NCBI GenBank assembly: GCA_902799655.1
Contig: CADCBH010000010.1
Coordinates: 29,572-93,571, forward strand
DNA length: 64,000 bases
Source: an uncultured Bacteroidales bacterium
Lineage (GTDB): Bacteria; Bacteroidota; Bacteroidia; Bacteroidales; Bacteroidaceae
Direction of reading: 5' to 3'
Positions 23,596 to 32,290 of the stretch are shown here, one piece after another. Below the pieces are notes generated by a model, which made no database searches, was not told the origin of the DNA, and saw only the letters and a list, made by a program, of their open reading frames with translations. How positions within the stretch are numbered: position 1 is the first letter of the stretch; each line of letters opens with the position of its first letter. A program made the position numbers and the translations under genes.

Positions 23596-25992
23596 ATGGG
23601 ATTTTGCTATCAGAAGAATTTCAGTAATCCTACGTTGCCAGTAGACGAGGCCCAATTCTGGGCCCTCGTCAAGGCAACCCAATGGAATGAGAACATCGAT
23701 AAGTATCGTGAGACGCATGATGCCGCACTCAAACGCAAACTGCCTGCCTTTATCTTCCAAGCTACGTTTGATGAAACCACGTCGAAGGCTGGGAAATTGG
23801 GACGCTGGCGCAAGCAGGCTGCAACGAGGTTGACAGGACTGGTGGTGATGGACATCGATCACGTGGAGAATCCACAAGAGGTTCATGGTGAATGGTTAAA
23901 GGTTCATGGTGATCTGAAGAAGTTGGGGATTCTGCTCGTGTATGTGACGCCAAGTGGCAAAGGTCTGAAGATAGTGTTCAAGGCTCGGACGGAGTGGGGT
24001 AACCTCATCGACAATCAGCACGCGATGGCGAAGCTGTTGGGCGTGGAGGTGGATGAGAGTTGCAAGGACGCCAGTCGCATGAGCTTCATCTGCAAAGAGA
24101 GTGATATTTTATTTATTGACAAGGAGTTATTTACGTATGAAAACAAAGAATTTGCTGAGAAATACGATGCTGAGTATAGGGCTGGTCATAGTGCTGACAC
24201 TAAGCCTGCTGCTATGGCCAGTACGAGTGTTAAACAGGGGCCTGCAGAAGGTGGGCAGGTGGACGTTGAGTCAGTACCGTTAAGTTTCAAGGGCATTCCC
24301 TACAGCGAGATCATCAGCGAGTGGTGGAAACGAAATGGTGGTGAGCCACAAGAGGGCGAGAGGAATGTGAAGCTGTACCAATTAGCAGTGAACCTGAGGG
24401 CTATCTGTGACAACAATAAACAGCTGCTCTTGAAGGTGATGCCTCGTCTGGGACTGGACGAACAAGAACTGCACAGCATCGTGGAATCAGCCTGCAAAGA
24501 ACCACCCAAGGGACTTAGCAAGATGATGCAAAGCATTCTTGCGATGTCTGATGGAAGAGGGAAGATGTCAGACATCAGCCTTACGACTTCAATGATGGAG
24601 CGACAGCTCTGGGAGTGGGGCGAGAGGATTGAGGCGATGATGCCTGAATACCCGATATTGAGGGACATCTGCAAGGGCTTGAAGCGCAACCAGTATCCTG
24701 CTGCACTGTTCGTGGCTGGTGGACTACTGATGACCTTGATGACAAGGTGTACGTACAGATTCTACCATCGTCGAGGGGATTTGCGAAGACTGAACAACTC
24801 GACGCTGATTATCGGTGACCCAGCAAGCGGTAAGAGCTTTGCCACCCGATTGTATAAGCTGTTGGCTGCACCTATCGTGGCTGCTGATAAGGTGGGCAAA
24901 GATGCCATCAATGCCTATCGTGAGCAGATGCGTACCAAAGGTGCCAATAAGGAGAAGCCCAAGAAACCGAAGGTGGTGGTCAGAGTGCACCCAGCTCGTA
25001 CCTCTAACGCCCAATTCATTCAGGACATGGTGAACTCGGTGGAAAATGTAGATGGAGTGGATGTACAGTTGCACATGCTGACCTTTGACACGGAGTTGGA
25101 CAATACATTGTCACTGCAAAAGGGTGGGGCATACATCGACAAGCAGTCGTTGCAGCTGAAAGCTTTCCACAACGAAGAGGATGGTCAGGCATATTCGAAC
25201 AACGATTCTGTCCTGCAGGACTTCATGGTGGTATGGAACTTTATCTACACAGGTACACCATTGGCACTGAAGAAGATGGTGAACGAACAGAACTTCGGAA
25301 GTGGTCTCGCTACGCGTTTGACATGTATCCCTCTACCTGCCACCAACTTCAAGATGATGGACGAAGACGATGAAGAGGTGGACGTGGAAAGTGACAACCG
25401 CCTGAGTGCATGGGCCGAGAAACTGGATAGGATGAAGGGTGAACTGACGGTAAGGAGTATCGTTCATGAACTCTACGAGTGGACGTCGCGTCGTATGGCT
25501 GATGCAGAAGAGAACGAGTCAAAAGCTGACGAGATGTTGTTGAAACGCTGTGCTTATCACGGATTGAACTTCTCTGCACCCTTCATCGTGATGCGTCATT
25601 GGGACAAAATGAAGCAGGATGGCCAGTACTGGTGTGGTGAGTTTGAGACGGATGAGGTGGATTGGCGACTGGCTGAGCTGATCGTCAACGTCCAGTATGC
25701 TTGTCAGCGGTATTACTTTGGGGCAATGGCAGAGGCTTACTTTGACAACAAACTGAAGGATGCCAGCGTCAACGTACAGCGCAAGCAGAAGACCTACGAA
25801 GGATTCAACAGACTGCCTGAGGAGTTTACCACTGAAGATGTGATGCGATGCTTTCAACTCAGAAGCATGTCTGCAGCTTATATGCGTATTAGTAGATTGG
25901 CAAAGGACAATCTTATTGAGAAAAAGGAAGATTTTGTTGAGGGTGGCTCCGCAAAAGTCCGCTATCGCAAAACGGGTACAATAATGTGCTAA
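23596..25992 (+). CDS. BT4734-like prim-pol domain plus DUF3987 helicase-like protein
   Basis: 798 residues. The N-terminal 200 show the prim-pol/BT4734-like signature: LVVMDIDHV (metal-binding D-x-D), VTPSGKGLKIVF, and KDASRMSFI. The middle (about 235-320) is a linker/VirE-like helical part. The DUF3987 P-loop ATPase follows with Walker A GDPASGKSF near 413-421 and FDTELDN as Walker B-like. Such proteins accompany HU-like, smalltalk and P5/amidase genes in Bacteroidales. Two short repeats appear as in-frame inserts: GGTTCATGGTGA twice at 23880-23912, and a 21-base intergenic repeat at 24548-24568. The stop codon region merges into the CTAAC repeat seen at 1613-1801. Confidence 0.85.
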   Translation: MGFCYQKNFSNPTLPVDEAQFWALVKATQWNENIDKYRETHDAALKRKLPAFIFQATFDETTSKAGKLGRWRKQAATRLTGLVVMDIDHVENPQEVHGEWLKVHGDLKKLGILLVYVTPSGKGLKIVFKARTEWGNLIDNQHAMAKLLGVEVDESCKDASRMSFICKESDILFIDKELFTYENKEFAEKYDAEYRAGHSADTKPAAMASTSVKQGPAEGGQVDVESVPLSFKGIPYSEIISEWWKRNGGEPQEGERNVKLYQLAVNLRAICDNNKQLLLKVMPRLGLDEQELHSIVESACKEPPKGLSKMMQSILAMSDGRGKMSDISLTTSMMERQLWEWGERIEAMMPEYPILRDICKGLKRNQYPAALFVAGGLLMTLMTRCTYRFYHRRGDLRRLNNSTLIIGDPASGKSFATRLYKLLAAPIVAADKVGKDAINAYREQMRTKGANKEKPKKPKVVVRVHPARTSNAQFIQDMVNSVENVDGVDVQLHMLTFDTELDNTLSLQKGGAYIDKQSLQLKAFHNEEDGQAYSNNDSVLQDFMVVWNFIYTGTPLALKKMVNEQNFGSGLATRLTCIPLPATNFKMMDEDDEEVDVESDNRLSAWAEKLDRMKGELTVRSIVHELYEWTSRRMADAEENESKADEMLLKRCAYHGLNFSAPFIVMRHWDKMKQDGQYWCGEFETDEVDWRLAELIVNVQYACQRYYFGAMAEAYFDNKLKDASVNVQRKQKTYEGFNRLPEEFTTEDVMRCFQLRSMSAAYMRISRLAKDNLIEKKEDFVEGGSAKVRYRKTGTIMC

Positions 25993-26026
25993 CACCCTAA
26001 CAACCTAACGTACTCACATTAGAAAT
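25985..26026 (+). repeat. CTAAC repeat copy between prim-pol and P5-like genes
   Basis: CTAACA, CCTAACAACCTAACG and TACTCACATTAG follow in series, matching the right arm of the inverted repeat at 1766-1801 (exact over ACCTAACGTACTCACATTAG). It overlaps the prim-pol stop codon and ends before the P5-like RBS. Confidence 0.7.
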
Positions 26027-26034
26027 TTAGAATT

Positions 26035-26526
26035 ATGTTACCAAGAGAAATCAGAAATAATAATCCACTGAATATCCGGAGAACGAAGGAGCAGTGGCAG
26101 GGAATGAAGAAGGAGCAGACGGACCCGCTGTTGACCTCCGGTCGACTCAGCTCTGGCTCGGCAGACTCGAAGCAAGCTTCAGTCTGCACTCACTATGACG
26201 CTGAGTTCTGCCAGTTTGAGAACTTAGCGTATGGGTGGAGAGCAGCTTTCAAGCTGCTCACCCGTACCTACTACCACACGTACCGCCTCTATACCATCAG
26301 GGCCATCGTCAATAAGTGGGCGCCACCCAACGAGAACAATACGAGGGCGTATGTGGAGAATGTCAGCAGGTTGACAGGCATCCATCCTGACGAGCCGCTG
26401 GGCATCCCGTCGGAGAGCCCAGCCCGCTGGATAGCGCTCGGCGCAGCGATGGCGATACAGGAGAATGGCATCACCAGCATCGACTGGTTCGCCATGCTGC
26501 AAGGGTGGGAGATGGCAAGGCAGTGA
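26035..26526 (+). CDS. P5-like ('structural protein P5') protein
   Basis: 163 residues with the family start IRNNNPLNIRR, then FCQFENLAYGWRAAF, and YTIRAIVNKWAPPNENNT, VENVSRLTG, GMEI/IALGAAMAIQENG. These Bacteroidales proteins are named after a phage structural protein and look like small cell-wall-active or phage-derived proteins; the true function is open. Residues near 33-56 (LLTSGRLSSGSADSKQASVC) are an extra segment encoded by a DNA palindrome at 26161-26187 (13/12-base arms around AA), an in-frame insertion. It closes the prim-pol operon and ends at a bidirectional terminator. Confidence 0.8.
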   Translation: MLPREIRNNNPLNIRRTKEQWQGMKKEQTDPLLTSGRLSSGSADSKQASVCTHYDAEFCQFENLAYGWRAAFKLLTRTYYHTYRLYTIRAIVNKWAPPNENNTRAYVENVSRLTGIHPDEPLGIPSESPARWIALGAAMAIQENGITSIDWFAMLQGWEMARQ

Positions 26527-26549
26527 GGAGTGAGGAGTGTGGAAACAAA

Positions 26550-26577
26550 AAAACGGAAGTCAATCGACTTCCGTTTT
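26550..26577. terminator. Bidirectional terminator between P5-like and DUF349 genes
   Basis: A perfect 12-bp stem (AAAACGGAAGTC and its complement) with loop AATC; A-runs on one side and T-runs on the other let it stop both converging transcripts. Confidence 0.9.
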
Positions 26578-26583
26578 CTGTGG

Positions 26584-28443
26584 TTATTTCTCGCGGTTCT
26601 CGGCATCGATGGCCTTGATCTTCTCGCGGACCAGCTGGACTTCGTCCTTGAGCTTCTGCACCTTGCGGTTCATCTCGTCAATGAGGGAGTTGCCCTTCTT
26701 GGATGAGGCGTTGAGGAAGCCGAGGTTGTTCTCGTAGGTCTGCACCTCGCTCTTCAGCTGTTCATACTGGCGCATGAGACGGGCACGCTCGTTGTCGAGG
26801 GCATTCTCGCCACGCTCAGCGACCTGCTTGAGGTTGTCCTTGAACTTCGACAGGCGGCGTTTGGCAACGCTGATATTGAGGTCTTTATAGAGTTTGTCGA
26901 GGACGGCATGATACTCGTCGTAGAGCTTGTCCTTCTCCTTGAAGGGTACGTGACCGATGGCCTGATACTGTTCGACGAGCTGCTGTACTTTCTCCTGCAG
27001 ACCCTCGCCGGCCTCTTGGGCAACGGTGCGGAGCTGCTCGATGATAGAGCGCTTCTTCTCGAGGTTGTCGCGCTCGTCGCTGCGTGTGTTGGCTCCTGAG
27101 GCATTGCGGGCCTCAAAGAACTTGTTGCAGGCTCCGAGGAACTCCTCCCAGAGCTGGTCGCCCAGCTTCTTGGGTACCATACCGATGGTCTTCCACTCCT
27201 TCTGCAGGTTGATGAGCTTGTCGCTGGTGGACTTCCAGTCGGTAGAATCTTGCAGGGCCTTTGCCTTCTCGATGAGGGCGCGCTTCTTATCGGCATTCTC
27301 CTTGAAGGTGTCTTTGAGACCGCGGAAGTATTCGGCCTTGCGTCCGAAGAAGTCGTCGCAGGCAGCACGGAAGCGCTCAAAGATCTTGACATTCATCTTC
27401 TGTGGTGCGAAACCGATGGTCTTCCACTCGGTCTGCAGCTCGATAATCTCTTTGGTGTGGCGCTCCCAGTCGCTGCTGCCCTTGTTCTCGATAGCTGCGA
27501 TGGCCTCGACCTTCTCACAGAGTGCGGTCTTCTTGGCGAGGTTCTCTTCCTCCTTGGCGCGGAGGTCTTCGAAGTGCTGCTGGTGGCGCTTGTTGATGAC
27601 GGTAGAGGCGTTCTTGAAGCGTGTCCATATCTCTTCGCGCAGCTCGCGGGCTACGGGACCCGTCTCGCGGTATTCCTGATGCAGCTTCTGCAGCTGGTGG
27701 AAGGCGCTGATGATATCGGTCTCTTCAGCGAGCTTCTCGGCAGCCTCGCAGAGCTTGGTCTTCAGTTCGAGGTTTTTCTTGAAGTCGTATTCGCGGGCCT
27801 CGCTGTTGAGCTTGAGCAGGTCATAGAACTGCTCGACATAGAGCTGGTAGTTGCGCCACAGCTCGTTGGCACGCTCAGCGGGGACGTTCTTGATTTCTTT
27901 CCACTCTTCCTGCAGGATCTTGAAGTCCTTATACGACTTGTTGGCCTCTTCAGGAGAGGTGATCATGGTCTTGATTTTCTCGATGATGGCGAGTTTCTTC
28001 TCCAGGTTGTCCTGTTTCTCCTGCTCTTGCTCGCGGAACAGCTTCTGGCGCTTTTCCTTGATGATGCCCATCTCGGCCTTAAAGGCTTCTTCGTCGCTGT
28101 CGGGTGTAATCTGATACTGCTCCGGATCGCCTCCGCCGTCGATATATTCCTTCAGGCGGGCTTCGCGCTCAGCAATATGGAACTTGTAGAAGGCGGTCTT
28201 CAGATAGTCCACCTCTTCTTTCTGCGGAGCCTCGTCGCTGTGGGCTATTTCGCGCACGCGTTCCAAGACTTCTTTTTTGTTCTCATACTGTTTGCGCTCA
28301 GCGGCTGCTTCCTCTACGGGGGCTTCAACGGCTTCAGCTGGTGCCTCTACGGTCTCGGCGGGGGTTTCTACTGCAGTTTCCACTGTGCTGTTTTCTACAT
28401 TCTGCTCCTCGATGGGGGCTTGTGCTTGAGAGTCCATCATCAT
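26584..28443 (-). CDS. DUF349 repeat protein
   Basis: 619 residues. The first 60 are an acidic Pro/Ala/Glu/Val-rich tail (ETPAETVEAPAEAVEAPVE). The rest is coiled-coil rich with several DUF349 repeats, each marked by a Trp-Lys core: LQEEWKEIKNVP, LQTEWKTIGFAP, LQKEWKTIGMVP and the following LW..F..A..FF helices. It is cytoplasmic; the function of the family in Bacteroidetes is unknown. It is a single gene with its own TAATTTTG promoter upstream at 28502-28509. Confidence 0.92.
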   Translation of the reverse strand: MMMDSQAQAPIEEQNVENSTVETAVETPAETVEAPAEAVEAPVEEAAAERKQYENKKEVLERVREIAHSDEAPQKEEVDYLKTAFYKFHIAEREARLKEYIDGGGDPEQYQITPDSDEEAFKAEMGIIKEKRQKLFREQEQEKQDNLEKKLAIIEKIKTMITSPEEANKSYKDFKILQEEWKEIKNVPAERANELWRNYQLYVEQFYDLLKLNSEAREYDFKKNLELKTKLCEAAEKLAEETDIISAFHQLQKLHQEYRETGPVARELREEIWTRFKNASTVINKRHQQHFEDLRAKEEENLAKKTALCEKVEAIAAIENKGSSDWERHTKEIIELQTEWKTIGFAPQKMNVKIFERFRAACDDFFGRKAEYFRGLKDTFKENADKKRALIEKAKALQDSTDWKSTSDKLINLQKEWKTIGMVPKKLGDQLWEEFLGACNKFFEARNASGANTRSDERDNLEKKRSIIEQLRTVAQEAGEGLQEKVQQLVEQYQAIGHVPFKEKDKLYDEYHAVLDKLYKDLNISVAKRRLSKFKDNLKQVAERGENALDNERARLMRQYEQLKSEVQTYENNLGFLNASSKKGNSLIDEMNRKVQKLKDEVQLVREKIKAIDAENREK

Positions 28444-28501
28444 AGTTGTTTAGTGAATGATACGGTTAGTGTACATATACATGTATTGCCATGTTAGTTG
28501 G

Positions 28502-28509
28502 CAAAATTA
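28502..28509 (-). promoter_or_regulatory. -7 box of the DUF349 gene
   Basis: TAATTTTG on the minus strand, about 60 bases before the start codon. Confidence 0.5.
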
Positions 28510-28552
28510 GTAAATATTTCTGAAACTACCTAATTTTTTATGAAAAAAGTGA

Positions 28553-29506
28553 CTAAATGAGTCGTTTCCTCTTGAAGATGAGGAGCGACAGTACCGAAAT
28601 CAGTACGGAAATGACAATGGCGACAATAAAACCGATGGGGCTGTTCTCCATACCGTTGACGAGGTTCATACCGAAGAAGGAGGCCACGAGGGTAGGGAGC
28701 ATCAGGATGATGGTCACCGAGGTCAGCGTACGCATGATGGTATTCATGTTGTTGTTGATAATCGACTGGTAGGTGTCCATTGTCGATTCCAGAATGTTGG
28801 AGTAGATGCTGGTGGTCTCGCGGGCCTGTGTCATCTCGATATTGACATCCTCGATGAGGTCGGCATCCAACTCGTCAATCTGCAACTTGAACTTCAACTT
28901 CGACAGCAGCGTCTCGTTGCCTCGGATGGAGGTGTTGAAATAGGTGAGCGAGTCTTGCAGACGCGACAGACCAATCAGGCTCTCATTGTTCACCTCACGG
29001 TCGAGGTTGCGCTTGGCCTTGTCAATGAGCATCGATATCTGCTTGAGGCGCTTCAGGTACCATACGGCACTGGAGAGGAACAGGCGGAAAATCATATCAA
29101 CATGGTCGGTGAAGCCCACACCACGCTTCTGCTGGAACGATACGAAATCAATCATCATATTGGTCTCGTAGAAGCAGACGGTGATGGTGACATCGCGCTT
29201 GTGGATGATGCCAAGCGGGACGGTGGTATAGGGCGTACGCGAACGTACCTCTTTGACATAGGGAATACGGAGAATGATGAGCATCCAGCCGTCATCATAT
29301 TCATAACGGGCGCGCTCATCGGTATCGCTGATGTCGGAGAAGAAATAGTCGGGAATATTATACTGCTCTTCCAGCGTCTGCTGGTCTTCTTCAGTCGGAC
29401 ACGTCACCTGTATCCAACAATTGGGCTGCCACTCCTTGAGTGGACTCAGTCCGCCTTGGGTGTTCCAGAAAGTCTTCATTGTGCTAATCCTTTTTTGAAT
29501 TGACAA
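28553..29506 (-). CDS. CorA-family magnesium/divalent cation transporter
   Basis: 317 residues (or 308 from the in-frame ATG at 29479). A large cytoplasmic domain with long helices is followed by two membrane segments at the extreme C-terminus. The first ends in the family's GMN selectivity motif (SFFGMNLVNGM), and the last segment is followed by KRKR. A leader of about 130 nt with a possible 11-codon peptide and a hairpin precedes it. It is transcribed alone. Confidence 0.93.
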   Translation of the reverse strand: MSIQKRISTMKTFWNTQGGLSPLKEWQPNCWIQVTCPTEEDQQTLEEQYNIPDYFFSDISDTDERARYEYDDGWMLIILRIPYVKEVRSRTPYTTVPLGIIHKRDVTITVCFYETNMMIDFVSFQQKRGVGFTDHVDMIFRLFLSSAVWYLKRLKQISMLIDKAKRNLDREVNNESLIGLSRLQDSLTYFNTSIRGNETLLSKLKFKLQIDELDADLIEDVNIEMTQARETTSIYSNILESTMDTYQSIINNNMNTIMRTLTSVTIILMLPTLVASFFGMNLVNGMENSPIGFIVAIVISVLISVLSLLIFKRKRLI

Positions 29507-29543
29507 TTATAAATTGACAATTGATGATTGACTTAGTGGCAAA

Positions 29544-29570
29544 GGGATTAGCGGCTTTGCCTGCTATCCC
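29544..29570 (-). promoter_or_regulatory. Hairpin in the corA leader
   Basis: On the minus strand GGGATAGCAGGC pairs with GCCGCTAATCCC, interrupted by two bulged A, around an AAA loop, then TTT. It could be an attenuator following the short leader ORF. Confidence 0.4.
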
Positions 29571-29575
29571 CCGCC

Positions 29576-29611
29576 TTACTTGTTACAAGTATCCGCCGGG
29601 TAATCGTCCAT
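29576..29611 (-). CDS. Possible 11-codon leader peptide of corA
   Basis: MDDYPADTCNK then stop, located between the TACCTTTG promoter and the leader hairpin, about 70-100 bases before corA. The arrangement promoter, mini-ORF, hairpin, gene recalls attenuators, in which Pro-rich Mg-sensing leaders are known in other bacteria; here it is only positional evidence. Confidence 0.3.
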   Translation of the reverse strand: MDDYPADTCNK

Positions 29612-29641
29612 AATGTTTGTTGTTTTATTTGTTTGACGCTG

Positions 29642-29649
29642 CAAAGGTA
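29642..29649 (-). promoter_or_regulatory. -7 box of corA
   Basis: TACCTTTG on the minus strand with TTTG about 20 bases further upstream; gives a roughly 130-nt leader for corA. Confidence 0.6.
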
Positions 29650-29651
29650 AA

Positions 29652-29691
29652 CAAAAAATGCAGATTCACCAAAGCAAATCTGCACTTTTTT
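29652..29691 (-). terminator. Terminator of pepD
   Basis: TGCAGATT and AATCTGCA form an 8-bp stem with T-runs on both sides, 25-60 bases after the pepD stop. It overlaps the upstream part of the corA promoter. Confidence 0.75.
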
Positions 29692-29716
29692 AATAATAAC
29701 CTTTAACCTTTAACCT

Positions 29717-31180
29717 TTAACCCTTAACCGGAACATCCTCGAGGGTTTTCTTCAGCAGCTGCCAGAAGGGCTCGACGGTTGCGATGAGGGCCCGTTCGGT
29801 AGTGGTGTGGGGCGACTTCATTGTGGGACCGAGGCTGACAACATCGAGCCAGGGATACTTGCCCAGAATGACGGAGCACTCCAAACCGGCATGATCGACC
29901 TGGATGATGCCGTCGTTGCCAAACAGCTCCTTATACTCCTTGAGCAACAGGTGCAGAATCTCAGAGTCGGGGTTGGGATCCCAGCCGCCATACGAGCCTG
30001 CCGTCTCGACCTTCATGCCAGCCATTGAGAAGCAGCTCTCGAGCATGCTGACAACATAATCCTTCATGTCCTCGCGGCTGGAACGTGCCAGAATCTTGAT
30101 GCTGGCCTTACCCTCACCGATGGTAATGATGGCGAGGTTGCTGGAGGTCTCTACGACACTGGGGTAGGCGGGGATGAAGCGGATGACACCATCGTGACAG
30201 GCGAAGATAGCGTCGATGAGGTTGTCCTGAATCTCGACGGGTACTTCCTTCTGCGGTGTGGCAACATCCTCGATGAGCACCTCGATGCCCTGTGGCTCGA
30301 TGAGCTTGAACTCGTCATTGAAGGTGTCTTGCCAGTCGCTGACTATCTCCTTCAGGGCTGCGATATTCTCCTTGGGCAGAGTGAGTACGGCTTCGGCCTT
30401 GAAGGGAATGGCGTTGCGCATATTGCCGCCCTGCCATGAAGCCAGACGGGCTTCAGTCTCAGCAATGGCCTGGCGCACCACCTGTACCAGCAGTTTGTTG
30501 GCATTGCCGCGACCTTCGTTGATCTCCAGTCCGCTATGTCCGCCACGCAGGTTCTTGACGGTCACCTTGACAGCAGCATCCTCGGGGTCGGTGTCAACCT
30601 CCTGGTAGTCGAGGGTGGCGGTGACATCAATACCACCGGCAGAGCCGATGACGAACTTGCCCCAATGCTCAGAGTCGAGGTTCATCAGGATATCGCCCTG
30701 CAGCTCGCCCTCAGGCAGCTCGTTGGCACCAAACATACCGGTCTCCTCGTCGCGGGTGATAAGGGCATCGATAGGTCCGTGCTTCAAGGTCTTGTCTTCC
30801 ATGATGGCCATAATGGCAGCTACGCCCAGACCATTGTCAGCTCCCAGCGTGGTACCTTTGGCCTTCACCCATTCTCCGTCAATCCAGGGCTCAATAGGAT
30901 CGGTCTCGAAGTTGTGGGTGGACTCGGGCGTCTTCTGCGGCACCATATCCATGTGGGCCTGCAGAATGATACCCTTGCGGTTCTCCATCCCTGGTGTGGC
31001 GGGCTTGCGGAATACGATGTTGCCAGCAGGGTCTTTGAAGGTTTCTACACCAGCCTGCTGACCGAAGTTGAGCAGGAATTGCTGTATTTTCTCCAGATGA
31101 CCGCTGGGACGTGGAACTTGTGTGAGTGCATAGAAGTTTTTCCAGATGCACTGTGGATTCAGATTCTGAATTTCGTTCAT
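29717..31180 (-). CDS. pepD: Aminoacyl-histidine dipeptidase (M20 family)
   Basis: 487 residues, usual PepD length. The N-terminus NPQCIWKNFYALTQVPRPSG is typical. Zinc-site motifs are QAHMDMVPQK (His and Asp), TTLGADNGLGVAA, ITRDEETGMFGA (the catalytic/metal Glu pair) and LNLDSE. It hydrolyses dipeptides such as Xaa-His in the cytoplasm. The stop of the upstream flippase-like gene is four bases away, so the two are co-transcribed in the order flippase-like then pepD. Confidence 0.95.
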   Translation of the reverse strand: MNEIQNLNPQCIWKNFYALTQVPRPSGHLEKIQQFLLNFGQQAGVETFKDPAGNIVFRKPATPGMENRKGIILQAHMDMVPQKTPESTHNFETDPIEPWIDGEWVKAKGTTLGADNGLGVAAIMAIMEDKTLKHGPIDALITRDEETGMFGANELPEGELQGDILMNLDSEHWGKFVIGSAGGIDVTATLDYQEVDTDPEDAAVKVTVKNLRGGHSGLEINEGRGNANKLLVQVVRQAIAETEARLASWQGGNMRNAIPFKAEAVLTLPKENIAALKEIVSDWQDTFNDEFKLIEPQGIEVLIEDVATPQKEVPVEIQDNLIDAIFACHDGVIRFIPAYPSVVETSSNLAIITIGEGKASIKILARSSREDMKDYVVSMLESCFSMAGMKVETAGSYGGWDPNPDSEILHLLLKEYKELFGNDGIIQVDHAGLECSVILGKYPWLDVVSLGPTMKSPHTTTERALIATVEPFWQLLKKTLEDVPVKG

Positions 31181-31184
31181 AGTC

Positions 31185-32174
31185 TTATTGTTTAAGAGTT
31201 AGTTGTTTCGTAAAATTCAAAGCCACCCACGCATAGATGCCCAGAAGGACGACAAGCATGGTCTGGACGGTATGTACGATAAGGACGAAGTAGAGCGCAT
31301 TGGTATCCACAACGCCATAGAGGATGAGCATCGTCTTGACGGCAAAATGCCAGGGGCCGGCACCATTGGGCGTAGGTACGATGACGGCGATACTGCCCAC
31401 TATGAAGGTCACCAGCGCACACCCTAACCCCAGGTTTGCTGTGAAGTCAAAGCAAAAGAAAGTGAGGTAGTAGTGCAGAAAGTAACTGAGCCAGATGGCT
31501 AAGGTGAAGCAGACGAACAGCGGGATGTTGCGCACATCCTTCAGCGAGATGACACCTTGCCAGATACCACCGATGGTGGCCTTTACCTTATTATATATGG
31601 AGAGCTTGCGCAAGAGAAGGTGTAGCAGGATGATGATGGCTAAGGCACATACCACCGCTACAAAATAGCCTGCCCAAGAGAAACCGTAGAGGATATCATG
31701 GAGATTGGTACCGGTCTGACGGAAGAAGGTGCCAAAGGTACTCATCTCCAACAGGATGACAATAGCCGTGATGCCCAGCACCAGCAACGAGTCAATAGCT
31801 CGTTCGGTGACAACGGTCCCTAATGCCTTCGGAAACGACACCTGGTCATAACGGTTGAGCACACCACAGCGCGTGAACTCTCCCACACGGGGGATGAGCA
31901 GCGAGGCGGCATAGGAGAGGAAGATGGCATTGAGGCAGACGTGGGTGCGAGGCTTCTCACCGACAGGCTCTAAGGTCTGACGCCAGCGCCAGCCACGAAA
32001 CATCTGAGCGAGGATGCCAAAGGGAAACGAGAGCAACATCCACGTCCAATCCATCTCGTGGGTCATCACGTGGCGTATCTGCTGCCAGTTCTCTCCGCGA
32101 TACATCCAGTAGAGGATGGCGGCGCCCAACACCAGCGGCATCAATATCTTGAGTATGATACTTTTTATTTTCAT
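31185..32174 (-). CDS. Lysylphosphatidylglycerol synthase transmembrane-like (UPF0104) protein
   Basis: 329 residues with about eight membrane segments. Motifs include the N-terminal RGENWQQI, FRGWRWRQTL, RVGEFTRCGVL, and ERAIDSLLVL, all of the LPG_synthase_TM/UPF0104 family, related to flippase-like proteins. It lacks the soluble aminoacyl-transfer domain of MprF, so lipid aminoacylation is not implied; lipid transport or regulation is more likely. It is upstream of pepD on the same strand. Confidence 0.85.
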   Translation of the reverse strand: MKIKSIILKILMPLVLGAAILYWMYRGENWQQIRHVMTHEMDWTWMLLSFPFGILAQMFRGWRWRQTLEPVGEKPRTHVCLNAIFLSYAASLLIPRVGEFTRCGVLNRYDQVSFPKALGTVVTERAIDSLLVLGITAIVILLEMSTFGTFFRQTGTNLHDILYGFSWAGYFVAVVCALAIIILLHLLLRKLSIYNKVKATIGGIWQGVISLKDVRNIPLFVCFTLAIWLSYFLHYYLTFFCFDFTANLGLGCALVTFIVGSIAVIVPTPNGAGPWHFAVKTMLILYGVVDTNALYFVLIVHTVQTMLVVLLGIYAWVALNFTKQLTLKQ

Positions 32175-32277
32175 TCAGCATGCAAAGATAATGCAAACGG
32201 AATGAAAAACCAAATTTATTTGGATATTTCCTCGACAAAAAAGCCCTTTTTTGTTTTGTATTGTCCTCGCTTATTTG

Positions 32278-32285
32278 TACCTTTG
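32278..32285 (+). promoter_or_regulatory. -7 box of rsmA, only 5 bases before the start codon
   Basis: TACCTTTG followed by TCCCC and ATG. With Bacteroidetes start sites a few bases after the -7 box, the transcript would begin at or next to the ATG, implying a leaderless mRNA. Confidence 0.6.
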
Positions 32286-32290
32286 TCCCC

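Noticed and set aside
20135-26526. Prophage
   Set aside because: Only a P5-like protein recalls phage; no capsid, tail, portal, terminase or integrase genes are present.
27250-28497. Long plus-strand open frame opposite the DUF349 gene (415 codons)
   Set aside because: It is the antisense shadow of a repetitive Glu/Lys-rich gene; the Leu-rich translation lacks any domain and has no promoter or RBS.
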